This document shows, one piece after another, positions 20,200 to 29,500 of a DNA stretch of 50,307 bases. How positions within the stretch are numbered: the stretch's first letter is position 1; each line of letters begins with the position of its first letter. Origin of the DNA: a virus. The stretch is from positions 1 to 50,307 of IMG/VR virus record IMGVR_UViG_3300038309_000012; one strand, 5' to 3'. The translations under genes were made by a program, and so were the position numbers. The notes beneath the pieces were generated by a model. It was not told the origin of the DNA, searched no databases, and saw only the letters and a program-made list of their open reading frames with translations.

Positions 20200-21512
20200 T
20201 GTCAATCAAAGTTGGTAAAGTAGCTATGATCGAACGATCTAAAATCATCATAGGAGAACGCGCTCGTAAAGACATGGGTGACTTGACTTCGCTAGAAACC
20301 TCAATGACCGAGCGTGAAATGATTCAGCCTATTGCAGTAATCGACAATGAAGATTCTACTTACGAACTCCTAACTGGCGGCCGTAGAATGGCTGTGTTAG
20401 AAAAGCATGAAGTAGATGTAATCCCTTGTCGTATTTATTCTAAAGATATCTCTGACCATGAACGTAAGTCTATTGAACTAGCTGAGAATCTTTACAGAAA
20501 AAATTTCGAATACTATGAACATGACGCACTAGTAGCCCAAATCCACTCACTTCAACAACAAGCGCATGGAGTAAAACTAGGTGGTCCAGGTACTGGATGG
20601 GGACTCGCTGAGACAGGAGAACTGGTTGGCAAATCTAAAGGTTCAATTAGCTCAGCCCTCAAACGTGCGGAAGCTAGAGACAAATTCCCTGAACTCTTCT
20701 CTACATGCAAAGACCAGAAAGACGCTATGAAAGTTATGTCTAAAATGTCTGACCTAATAGTTCGTGAAGAAGTAGCTAAGCGTATCGAGGAGAATAAAAC
20801 AGGAGTTGTTAACGACCTAGCCAAACGCTACATACTAAAAGACTTCTTTGAAGGGGTAAAAGAAATACCTGATAATACTTACAACTGGGTGGAAATAGAC
20901 CCTCCTTACGCAATCGATTTAAAAAACGCTAAGAAAACAATAGATGGAAAAGCTATTCAAGAACATGACTATAATGAAATCCCTGCTAAAGAATACAAGA
21001 GATTCTTAACCAGACTTTTCAAAGAATGCTATCGTGTAATGGCTCCTGACTCATGGCTTATCTGTTGGTTCGGCCCTGAGCCTTGGTTTGAATCAGTTTA
21101 TGATTCTCTAATCAAGGCAAACTTTAGTGTTAAACGTATTCCTGGCTTGTGGGCTAAACCTTTAGGCCAGTCCAAACGTCCTTATGAATATCTAGGAAAC
21201 GCCTATGAAATGTTTTTCTATGCTAAGAAAGGAGAACCTAAACTCCACAAACCTGGTAGATCTAACATATTCCAATTCAGTCAGGTTCCACCTAACACCA
21301 AAACTCATCCTACCGAACGCCCTATTGAAATGATTAAAGAGGTATTAGACACTTTCGCTGCCCCTAATTCAAAAGGCTTAGTTCCTTTTCTCGGATCTGG
21401 TAACACCTTACTAGCGGCCTACGAACTAGGTATGGAATCTATTGGATTTGAGCTAGGCAAAAGCTTCAAAGATTCATTTCTAATCAAAGTTAATAAGAAG
21501 TATAGTGGGTAA
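20199..21512 (+). CDS. ParB-like domain fused to DNA methyltransferase
   Basis: 437 residues. Residues 1-115 are ParB/Srx-like: MIQPIAVIDNEDSTYELLTGGRRMAVLE with the GGRR core and ELAENLYRKNFEYYE. Residues about 115-200 hold the HTH-like middle (GELVGKSKGSISSALKRAE). From about 220 on is an amino-methyltransferase with motif IV DPPY near residue 234 and motif I FLGSGNT near 397. That beta-class order matches enzymes that make N6-adenine or N4-cytosine. The fusion is common in phages, where the ParB part may steer the methylase or nick DNA. Target sequence unknown. The dispersed palindromes are a candidate site, purely by inference. Confidence 0.85.
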   Translation: MSIKVGKVAMIERSKIIIGERARKDMGDLTSLETSMTEREMIQPIAVIDNEDSTYELLTGGRRMAVLEKHEVDVIPCRIYSKDISDHERKSIELAENLYRKNFEYYEHDALVAQIHSLQQQAHGVKLGGPGTGWGLAETGELVGKSKGSISSALKRAEARDKFPELFSTCKDQKDAMKVMSKMSDLIVREEVAKRIEENKTGVVNDLAKRYILKDFFEGVKEIPDNTYNWVEIDPPYAIDLKNAKKTIDGKAIQEHDYNEIPAKEYKRFLTRLFKECYRVMAPDSWLICWFGPEPWFESVYDSLIKANFSVKRIPGLWAKPLGQSKRPYEYLGNAYEMFFYAKKGEPKLHKPGRSNIFQFSQVPPNTKTHPTERPIEMIKEVLDTFAAPNSKGLVPFLGSGNTLLAAYELGMESIGFELGKSFKDSFLIKVNKKYSG

Positions 21513-21513
21513 G

Positions 21514-21615
21514 AAAATCAATTGTGGCGGGTTTAAATTTGTTATTGGTATGGTAATATATACCATTGAATTTAACCGTCACCACGGGCACGTTTACCCC
21601 ATACGATTTGATTTT
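21514..21615. other. Nested inverted repeats, possible structured RNA or cruciform
   Basis: Three nested arm pairs fill the gap after the methyltransferase. AAAATCAA (21514-21521) pairs with TTGATTTT (21608-21615). GTGG...GGTTTAAATT (21524-21539) pairs imperfectly with AATTTAACC...CCAC (21569-21585). TGGTAT pairs with ATACCA in the centre. No T run follows. It is a 129-base noncoding interval in a block where gaps are usually under 20 bases. Confidence 0.5.
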
Positions 21616-21641
21616 TGTCATAACTTTTAATAGGATTAAGT

Positions 21642-21839
21642 ATGAATAAATTAATTTATTGTCTAGGTAAAAGATCAAAATACGTTCGCAAAATATACTA
21701 CACACTTACTAACAAATGGCTATGGGGGATAGTGGGATTTGTAATAGACTATGCAACAATAGAAAAGAAAGATATTCCTGCATATACGCAAGATGAATTT
21801 GATAATACTATAGAACAGATTTTTAACTATAAGAAATAG
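21642..21839 (+). CDS. Hypothetical 65-residue protein, one hydrophobic segment
   Basis: It starts NKLIYCLGKRSKYVRKIYYTL with a basic face, then WLWGIVGFVIDYATI, a borderline membrane span, then an acidic helix. It could be peripheral or single-span membrane protein. TAGGATTAAGT precedes the ATG. Its TAG stop is the first three bases of a palindrome copy. Confidence 0.5.
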   Translation: MNKLIYCLGKRSKYVRKIYYTLTNKWLWGIVGFVIDYATIEKKDIPAYTQDEFDNTIEQIFNYKK

Positions 21840-21863
21840 ACCGTTCAAAAATTAAACAACCTA
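21837..21863. repeat. 27-bp dispersed palindrome, copy 11
   Basis: Arms TAGACCGTTCAA and TTAAACAACCTA with centre AAA. TAG at 21837-21839 is the stop of the preceding gene. A related core without the outer arms (GTTTAAAATTAAAC) occurs at 21915-21928 inside the next gene. Confidence 0.85.
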
Positions 21864-21876
21864 AGGAATAAACTAT

Positions 21877-22032
21877 ATGAAAGATACAAAAGTTATTAAG
21901 TTAATAAACGATAAGTTTAAAATTAAACTATTTAAACATTCTGCAGTAATAGCTCCTAATATATATGCATTATTTTTAGATGTACTACATGAGGTATTAG
22001 ATGATATAGAAAAGGAAAGGTTAAATAGATGA
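21877..22032 (+). CDS. Hypothetical 51-residue protein
   Basis: It starts KDTKVIKLINDKFKIKLFKHS, then NIYALFLDVLHEVLDDIEKERLNR, two probable helices. CTAAGGAATAAACT precedes the ATG. Its TGA overlaps the polymerase ATG as ATGA, so translation feeds directly into the polymerase. Unknown role, perhaps a polymerase accessory by position. Confidence 0.55.
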   Translation: MKDTKVIKLINDKFKIKLFKHSAVIAPNIYALFLDVLHEVLDDIEKERLNR

Positions 22033-24542
22033 AACAAACCTATATCCACCCATCAGGTAATCCAAAAGCTAAACTTGCGATCTGTGGTGAACAGCCTGGG
22101 TTTCAAGAAGTTCATGCTGGCAAGCCATTCGTTGGCCCAGCAGGACAAGGCTTAGATGATTGCCTCAAGATGGCAGGAATACTACGAAGTGAACTATACA
22201 TCACCAACGTTATTAAAGATTTAGATGCACCATTAGCTCGTTATATTAACATAGCGCCTAATGGTAAGTCTACTATCTCCAAAGAAGGATATCAGTACAT
22301 CGAGGAGCTTGGCGAAGAACTACGCGCACTTGACCTTAATTGCATTGTAGCTCTTGGTAATATAGCCTTACTCGCGCTGACCAATCGTACTGGAATTACC
22401 AAGTGGCGTGGGTCTATCCTTGAATCTACTATAGTCCCAGGACTTAAAGTAATTCCTACATTCCATCCAGCCACATTCATTCCACCTAAGTTTAACTACC
22501 TAAACAAACCATTGATAACTATGGATTTGGAAAGGGCTAAAAAAGAAAGTGCTAATGCGTCTATCAATACAAGAACACGCTATGTGGTTACTTCACCTAC
22601 TTATGATGAATCCATCAGAGAACTTAATAGTTGTATCTTCGACGGAAGAGCAGGCAAAACTATTGATGTCGACATTGAAGTCATTAATGAAGAACTCGAC
22701 TGTTTTTCAGTGTGTAGAAATGAGAACCTCAGCATGTCAATCCCACTCAGATATGACAAAGGTGACTATTTCACGGTTGAGCAAGAGTTAGAAATTTTAA
22801 AACTCCTTAGCAAAATAATGTCTGACGACCAAATATCTAAACGAGGCGCTAACTTTATCTTCGATACTCAGTTCTTATTTCACAAATACGGGATGGAACC
22901 TAAGGGAGAACTCCACTGCACGCAGATAGCTCAGAAAATAGCCTTTCCAGATTTCAACGCTGGCCTAGACTTCGTAACCTCTATGCACACTGACATACCG
23001 TACTATAAAGCAGACGGTAAAAAGTGGATGAAGACTGGTACTGGTACTTGGAAAGAGTGGTGGACTTACAATGGGATGGATACTATATCAACAGCAGCTG
23101 CACACCCAAACCAGATAAAAGAATTAGAAAAACAATTAAACATCGAAACCTACGATCGCCAACGTAAGTTGATAAAGCCTCTAATCTACATGTCAGAACG
23201 TGGTATTAAGATTGATGTAGATGGAATGCTTAAACTAAAGAACAAAGAACAAGCTGAACTCGACAAGCTAATTGAAAACCTGCATGAAGAAGTAGGTTAT
23301 GAGATTAATCCTAATTCTCCAGCCCAGCTTAAAGAATATTTCTATGGGAAAAGCAAAGGGCAACTTGGTATAAAAGCTTACAAAGCTAAAGGCGCAAACG
23401 GTTATACTATCTCTACCAATGTCGATGCACTAAAGCGTATCTCTCGTCAAGGGTACAAAGCAGCGCAGATTATGTTAGACATTAGGTCACGTAGTAAACG
23501 AATATCAACTTACTTAAACATTAAAAAGGTGGATAAAGATGGAAGATATAGAAGTTCATATAAGCCAGTTGGGGCTGAAACAGGGCGTTTGGCATCAGGA
23601 GAAACTATCTTTGGTACCGGAGGGAATCAACAAAATTGGCCTCATGACCTCCTTAGATTTTTTCTCTTTGATGATGGATACATTGGATATTCTTTTGACC
23701 TATCTCAAATCGAAAACCGTATTGTGGCCTACGTCGGTGGAGTCATATCACAAATTGAAGCTTTCGAACGAGGAATAGACCTCCACTCTATGACTGCTTC
23801 AGTCATCTTTAACAAACCTTATGATCAAATAAGTGATGAAGAAGGTTCTTGTTCTTTAGGTGACGGTCGTAAGTCAGAACGTGACTATGGTAAAAAAGGT
23901 AATCATGCAACTAACTATGACACCGGATACAAAACTTTCGCACTAAAGAACGAAATGCCTGAAGCAGAAGCTAAGATGGTGTTAGAGAGGATTCACCGTG
24001 GGTATCCGCAAATTAGAGGAGGTTATCACATACTGATTCAAAACATGCTAAAAGAATCACGTATTGTTACTAACTTGTTTGGGCGACGTAGACTTTTCCT
24101 CGGTCCTATATTCCCATCCTCTATGACTCCAACCTCAGCTTGTATGGATACCTATCGTGCTGCTTATGCACACTTTGCTCAATCTTCCTGTGCCGATAAG
24201 ATTAATGAACAAGGAGTTGAATTCATATACTACGACCAAGACAAGTTTGGGCCAATAGAATTACTAACACAGATTCATGACTCAGTAGTATTTCAAATTC
24301 CTTTATCAATACCTTGGAGAGAGCATGCTAGGATGTTATTCCAGATAAAACGTTCACTTGAGACCCCACTCTATTGGAAAGGAATAGAGATTAAAACTCC
24401 TTGTGATTTGGCCGTAGGACTTAACATGTATAAGAAGCAAATGGTAGAACTCAAAAGTAAGAAGTTTCCTACTGATGAAGAAAATCTTGCAATTAGGTTA
24501 GAAGAAATTTATAAACAATTGATTAGTGAGGAGGAAGAGTAG
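22029..24542 (+). CDS. Uracil-DNA glycosylase fused to family A DNA polymerase
   Basis: 837 residues. The first about 175 are a family-4-type uracil-DNA glycosylase: ICGEQPGFQEVHAGKPFVGPAG, ITNVIKD, and TFHPATF near 145-151 (abridged here; each motif stands separately in the protein). A 3'-5' exonuclease part starts with DVDIEV near 213. The polymerase follows: motif A FDLSQIENR near 555, motif B with R-x3-K-x7-Y at about 616-628, motif C QIHDSV near 748. Motif C has Ser where E. coli Pol I has Glu, and by my alignment His stands at the Phe762 position. It is the replicative polymerase of the phage. The fused glycosylase would couple uracil removal or sensing to synthesis. Confidence 0.9.
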   Translation: MKQTYIHPSGNPKAKLAICGEQPGFQEVHAGKPFVGPAGQGLDDCLKMAGILRSELYITNVIKDLDAPLARYINIAPNGKSTISKEGYQYIEELGEELRALDLNCIVALGNIALLALTNRTGITKWRGSILESTIVPGLKVIPTFHPATFIPPKFNYLNKPLITMDLERAKKESANASINTRTRYVVTSPTYDESIRELNSCIFDGRAGKTIDVDIEVINEELDCFSVCRNENLSMSIPLRYDKGDYFTVEQELEILKLLSKIMSDDQISKRGANFIFDTQFLFHKYGMEPKGELHCTQIAQKIAFPDFNAGLDFVTSMHTDIPYYKADGKKWMKTGTGTWKEWWTYNGMDTISTAAAHPNQIKELEKQLNIETYDRQRKLIKPLIYMSERGIKIDVDGMLKLKNKEQAELDKLIENLHEEVGYEINPNSPAQLKEYFYGKSKGQLGIKAYKAKGANGYTISTNVDALKRISRQGYKAAQIMLDIRSRSKRISTYLNIKKVDKDGRYRSSYKPVGAETGRLASGETIFGTGGNQQNWPHDLLRFFLFDDGYIGYSFDLSQIENRIVAYVGGVISQIEAFERGIDLHSMTASVIFNKPYDQISDEEGSCSLGDGRKSERDYGKKGNHATNYDTGYKTFALKNEMPEAEAKMVLERIHRGYPQIRGGYHILIQNMLKESRIVTNLFGRRRLFLGPIFPSSMTPTSACMDTYRAAYAHFAQSSCADKINEQGVEFIYYDQDKFGPIELLTQIHDSVVFQIPLSIPWREHARMLFQIKRSLETPLYWKGIEIKTPCDLAVGLNMYKKQMVELKSKKFPTDEENLAIRLEEIYKQLISEEEE

Positions 24543-24845
24543 ATGGAATTTGAAGAAATAGAATGGAAAGTAATTGAGTGGGCTAAAGAACGTGGTATAT
24601 ATGAAAACTACTCTGCTCAAGCACAGATAGCTAAGCTTATTGAAGAACTTGGTGAGTTAGCTAATGCATTAAATAGAGAAGATTCTCCAGAAGTAATGGA
24701 TGCTTTAGGTGATATGTTAGTAGTAATGACGAATATATGTAGAGGGACATTAAAACTCCCATTGACTATTTGTTATGAGGAAGCATACAATCAAATCAAA
24801 GACCGTAAAGGTAAGATGGTAAACGGAACTTTTGTAAAGGATTAA
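24543..24845 (+). CDS. MazG-like nucleotide pyrophosphohydrolase
   Basis: 100 residues. KLIEELGELANAL near residues 30-42 and VMDALGDMLVVM near 51-62 give the E-x2-E and D-x3-D metal sites of the MazG fold. Such enzymes hydrolyse NTPs or dNTPs to monophosphates, cleaning abnormal nucleotides or lowering ppGpp-linked stress in infected cells. The ATG directly follows the polymerase stop, and a nucleotide-sanitising role next to a uracil-glycosylase polymerase makes sense (inference). Confidence 0.85.
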   Translation: MEFEEIEWKVIEWAKERGIYENYSAQAQIAKLIEELGELANALNREDSPEVMDALGDMLVVMTNICRGTLKLPLTICYEEAYNQIKDRKGKMVNGTFVKD

Positions 24846-24847
24846 CT

Positions 24848-25060
24848 ATGAATTACTTTAAAGTACTATCATGGATAGAAAGAAGAGCAGAAGAAGCTAG
24901 GCAAACTGTAATAGGAAAACATTATAGATACTGGCATTGGGATAATCGTATATTTATGTCTAATAGACTATTTGTTTTCGGTACAGATAATTGGCATCTG
25001 GCATTCAACGGTGAGATAATTAAAATAGGAAAATCATACAAATACAAATTCAGGTTTTAA
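24848..25060 (+). CDS. Hypothetical 70-residue protein
   Basis: It starts NYFKVLSWIERRAEEARQTVIGKHY, then WHWDNRIFMSNRLFVFGTDNWHLAF, rich in Trp and aromatic residues and basic overall. It is probably a small alpha/beta protein. It stands two bases after MazG and three before the helicase-like gene, so it is part of the replication operon. No family. Confidence 0.5.
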   Translation: MNYFKVLSWIERRAEEARQTVIGKHYRYWHWDNRIFMSNRLFVFGTDNWHLAFNGEIIKIGKSYKYKFRF

Positions 25061-25063
25061 TCT

Positions 25064-26284
25064 ATGGAAAACCTAAAGCGAATTCTACCTAACTGGATAG
25101 ACGCCTTTATGAAATACACAGAGAATACTGAACCACCTATTCTCTTTCGTAAGTGGACTGCCTTATCTTGCATAGCTGCAGCACTACAACGAAAGTGTTT
25201 TATAAACTGGGGTACTTCCCTAACGTTTTATCCAAACTTATACATTATTCTAGTAGGCCCATCAGCTACTGGCAAAGGTACGGCTATGTCACCGGCATTA
25301 GATATCATAGACAAAATCCCATCTATAAAACAAGCTGCTAATGCTACATCACTACAGGCGCTCATTAGGAAACTCAAAGATACTAACCTTACTGATATTG
25401 ATATTAGATCAGGCAAGCAACAGTTTCACTCATCTATGACAATCTTCAGTAAGGAATTTACTGTCTTCCTCGGCTATCATAATCGTGAACTAATGGCCGC
25501 CTTATGTGATTGGTATGACTGTGATCGTAAATGGAGTTATGAAACTATATCTAGACAAAAGGAGGAGATCAATGGAGTATGGGTAAATATGATAGGTGGT
25601 ACAACACCTGACTTGATTCAGTCTTCCCTACCTATTGAATCAATTGGTGGTGGTCTTACTAGCCGAATCATATTTGTATTCGAGGAGAAGAAAGACAAGC
25701 TAGTAACTGTGCCTATTCAATCATCAGCAGATCTTGAACTAAAAGAAATGCTAATAAATGATTTAGAAAAGATATCCCGCTTATCAGGGCAATTCGGTTA
25801 CACGGAAGACTTCTGCACAACGTGGTCAGATTGGTGTGTTGAAGCTGAGAACAACCCACCTTTTTACGACCCAAAGTTTGATGGTTATCTAGGTCGTCGT
25901 CGAACTCACTTAATGAAGCTAGCAATGATCGTATCTGCTTCTAAAGGCTCACATGATCTTATCCTTACTAAGGATGATTTAGAAGATGCAATCCAACTAT
26001 TGGCAGAAGTAGAAGTTAAAATGGGCTTGGTATTCAAAGGTGTTGGTAAATCTGATATATCTTCACTAATGAATAAATCTATAAACTTCTTCGCATCATC
26101 AAAGGTTAAACAAATACCTATATTCCAATACGCTAGACATTTCAACAACGATATGGATAAATCTATGATGGATAGAGTATTTGCTACACTTGAGGCTTCT
26201 AGAATGATTAAGATTGTAAATAAGCCTGGTGGGGATAGTTATATTGAAGTACTTGAAGATATAAATAGACCGTTTAAAAATTGA
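25064..26284 (+). CDS. DUF3987-type helicase-like ATPase
   Basis: 406 residues. PPILFRKWTALSCIAAALQRK and YPNLYIILVGPSATGKGTAM put a Walker A motif near residues 66-73. FSKEFTVFLG (about 128) is the Walker B region. The protein follows the DUF3987 pattern of phage and mobile-element replication proteins, which likely unwind DNA or load at the fork. No primase motif is visible, so the priming source is unknown. Its last codons (NRPFKN) come from a palindrome copy overlapping the stop. Confidence 0.8.
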   Translation: MENLKRILPNWIDAFMKYTENTEPPILFRKWTALSCIAAALQRKCFINWGTSLTFYPNLYIILVGPSATGKGTAMSPALDIIDKIPSIKQAANATSLQALIRKLKDTNLTDIDIRSGKQQFHSSMTIFSKEFTVFLGYHNRELMAALCDWYDCDRKWSYETISRQKEEINGVWVNMIGGTTPDLIQSSLPIESIGGGLTSRIIFVFEEKKDKLVTVPIQSSADLELKEMLINDLEKISRLSGQFGYTEDFCTTWSDWCVEAENNPPFYDPKFDGYLGRRRTHLMKLAMIVSASKGSHDLILTKDDLEDAIQLLAEVEVKMGLVFKGVGKSDISSLMNKSINFFASSKVKQIPIFQYARHFNNDMDKSMMDRVFATLEASRMIKIVNKPGGDSYIEVLEDINRPFKN

Positions 26285-26292
26285 ACAGACTA
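26266..26292. repeat. 27-bp dispersed palindrome, copy 12, overlapping a gene end
   Basis: Arms TAGACCGTTTAA and TTGAACAGACTA with centre AAA. The helicase-like gene reads through the left two thirds and stops at TGA 26282-26284 within it. Confidence 0.85.
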
Positions 26293-26308
26293 ATTAAAGG
26301 AGAACTAT

Positions 26309-26581
26309 ATGTCAGCATTAGATAAACAAGTAGGTGGAGATCATTACAAGAAGTATGTTATTCAACCAATAGAATTTTTTATCGCTAATAACATACCATA
26401 TGCAGAAGCAGCTATTATTAAATATGTTTTAAGATATCAAGATAAGAATGGAATAGAAGATCTTGAAAAGGCTAAGCATTTGATAGAGATTTTGATTGAA
26501 GTCATAAAAAAGGACCAGGTACCAAAGATACCTGATCCGTATAAAGTAAACCAAAAAGGATTTAAACCAGGCTGTTATTAA
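26309..26581 (+). CDS. DUF3310 family protein
   Basis: 90 residues. KQVGGDHYKKYVIQPIEFF, then IIKYVLRYQDKNGIEDLEKAKHLIE, the diagnostic pattern of DUF3310, a common phage protein sometimes annotated as a nucleotide kinase-like (SaV) factor, without firm function. It is the last gene of the rightward block. Its TAA abuts the TAA of the converging late gene with no gap, and its coding sequence contains the probable terminator of the leftward block. Confidence 0.85.
   Translation: MSALDKQVGGDHYKKYVIQPIEFFIANNIPYAEAAIIKYVLRYQDKNGIEDLEKAKHLIEILIEVIKKDQVPKIPDPYKVNQKGFKPGCY
26506..26538 (-). terminator. Intrinsic terminator of the leftward late block
   Basis: Read on the minus strand: GGATCAGGTA (26538-26529), seven-base loop, TACCTGGTCC (26521-26512), then six T (complement of A6 at 26506-26511). 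All ten pairs form in the minus-strand RNA, one as U-G. In the plus-strand RNA the same position is a C-A mismatch, which gives its direction. It lies inside the DUF3310 gene. Confidence 0.75.
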
Positions 26582-29500
26582 TTACTTAGCTCTCAACCGC
26601 ATAACTTCCTTCCTAAAATCCTCGCTAATAACCCCACCAGCCTTAGAGACAGTAGCATATTCCTTCCACAGCTGCTGTCTCTCCTTTTCATTTGCATTAT
26701 CTAAACGATCAACAAATAGTTGCGCCCTAACTTCTGGACTCAAACCTTTAAGCCTTTTCCAGAAAGATTTCTCAGGTAGATTTTTAATAGCTAATTCATA
26801 CTTAAACCTATCAATCAATCTTTTTCTTTCATCTAAATCTTTAACACGCCTAATAAAATCAAACACGTCTTTTCTTTGGTTAGTACCTTCATACAAATAT
26901 CCGTCTGTTAGTCTATCTACTTCTCTACTATTAATAAATCTTTTTAACGTGTCAGCTTCTCCAGCTTCATCTATCTTCTCCGCATGTTTTGAATAAGGAT
27001 TAGTCACACCAAAGAATCTTTTAATTAAAGGTAACTTACTCAAAGTCATTGCTAGGTGCTGTTCTTTCTTGTCTTTAGGTAAATCTCCAAAAGTCTTTTC
27101 ATATCCTTGATTAAGTAACCAACTCCACACTGTGCCATTAGTTACTAATTCATTAACAGAATATTTTAATCTCTCAGGACTCAACCCAGTTTTCTCTCCA
27201 ATATCTATAAAAGCTTTAGGAGTTTCTCCTGGTATATACTCCTCTTTGCTTTGTGGCCAACTGAAAGGTTTATCAGTCTGTCGCCAAATATCTTCATTCA
27301 TCCAGAAATCTTTATTAGTAATATAACCTATAGCTGCTGACATAGTAGGAGGTAAAATCTCTGTAACTCCAATAGGACTTTGTTCTTTAAAGCCTTTAAT
27401 AACTCTATCAACATCAAAATCTTCATCACCTAACCATTTATCAGCTGAAGCTTCAAACAAAGCTTTGAAAAACTTCTGGCCAGGATCAATAGGAATTTTA
27501 AAATATGGATAACGTTTTTGGTTCTGTTCATCATAAAAACCAAATTGATCTCCTAGAGGGATAATCAAATAGTTATTATTAACCATAGAACCTTTAAGTT
27601 CTTTAGTTGTTTCAGGACTTAGTTGTTTTGAGGCTAAGTAAACTCCAGTAACTAACGCACCGAATTGAGCTAATTTATAAGTTCCTTCTAAAGGTTTTTC
27701 TTTCAAGCTTCTAAACAATCCTCTAGTACCTTGAATACTAGCATTTAAATAAGGAACAGCATTATCAATTGCTTTTGATATACTACCACCCTGACCAAAG
27801 TCCATATAATCCCTAGCCACAAAAGTAGCTTCTTGTGTAATGTCTTTATTCTTTCTAGCTTCTTCCACGCTAATACCTTGTTCTTTAGCTCTCTGCTTTA
27901 TGACTCTTTCTCTTATAGCTAATCGCGTAACAAGCTCAGAAGTTTCTCCAAAGAAGCCTATATAATCCATAAACTTATCAATAGCAGAATCTATATGCCT
28001 ACCACGCTGAAAAATTCTACCTTGGTGGACTAGAAATTCCATACCTCCACCTTCTTTAATATATTGTTCATACCTAGGCCCACGATTCCAAGCATCGCCT
28101 GCAACGTCTACTATATCCTTACCAATCTGTAAACCGTATATTGGTAAGTTACTATTATAAGGACTAACAGCCTTACCATTATTGTACATACTAGTAGCAA
28201 ACCAAGCATGCATAACATCACGAGGTATATTAGCTAAAGCAAATCCCCAGTTTATACCAGTAGCCATAGTCCTAAGTACTGGAGACCCAGACGCATATCT
28301 TAACAGTGTGCTCATTCTATAACTTAATTCAGGTGATCCATTTAACCATCCTTTAGAAAATTCAGGAGAAAGATACATAGCTTTACGTTGGCCACCTTCA
28401 AATACAAAAATTCTATTCCATCCTGAAGGTATGATGCTATCTTTATTCTTAATCCTTACCATGTCATTAGTAGGATTAATCCTAGCAATTTCCAGCAAGG
28501 CTTGATTAGCTTTATTATTTAATACTCTACCATAACTTCTATTAAATACTTCCAAAGCCATTATTTCTGAACTAGGTTCAAATATATCTGTTTCTCGTCC
28601 TTTAGCTAATGCTTCAACTCCTGAATCAAACACAGTTTTTTTCTTATTACCTAATCTAGCTTGATACTGCTTATCGTAAATTTCTACTAGTTTCAACTTT
28701 CTATAATTATATGAACTAAGATCATTAAACTCTTGTTCACTTATTACACCAGAATCTAACATATCTTTAAGCGGCTTCTTCATCCACTCATAGTATGCTT
28801 TAGCTTTACTTCTAATAATAGCTTCTTTTTCTGGGCTGAGTTTTTCTATCTTACCAAATAGTTCACTATACGCAGCAGTACTTTTAGGTTCAAGACCTTT
28901 AGGAAAATTAAACTTACCTGGATCTTTATATCTAGCTATTTCATTCATACGGTCTGATAGGATTAAAGTATCCAGTATATTTTTTTCTTTACTATTTAAT
29001 CCATCATATACTTCTTTTCTCATCTGAGTAAGCATATTTGCAGCCTCAGCTGAGGCACCTTTAGACAATACAAATTTCTGAAGTGCTCTATATCCTTCTT
29101 CTCCATGACTAAGTAAAGATTTCCTAACATTTGCGACGTCTACAAAGGCTTTTGTGGCAGCATCTTTAATCATACCTAAAGCTTGCATAGGTTTAAATGA
29201 CTTAACACTACTAGCATATTTAGTATAATCAGATACATTTTTAGCGTCTATTGGATTTACATCCATAGAAGTCTCAGCTATTTGCTGTTCAGACTGTTCA
29301 ATTTTTAAACGGTCTACTCCTCTCGCCCACTTTGCAGCTTCACTAACATTACTTTTCCATAGTTCAAATTCGCTATTACTCCTAAACATGTTTCGTATTT
29401 CTGACGCTTTACCGGCTAAGTCACTCAACGTATTTTGTGTAGCAGTAATATCTACATCTTCACCATGATACCATCTATTAACATCATTGATTAATTTCTG

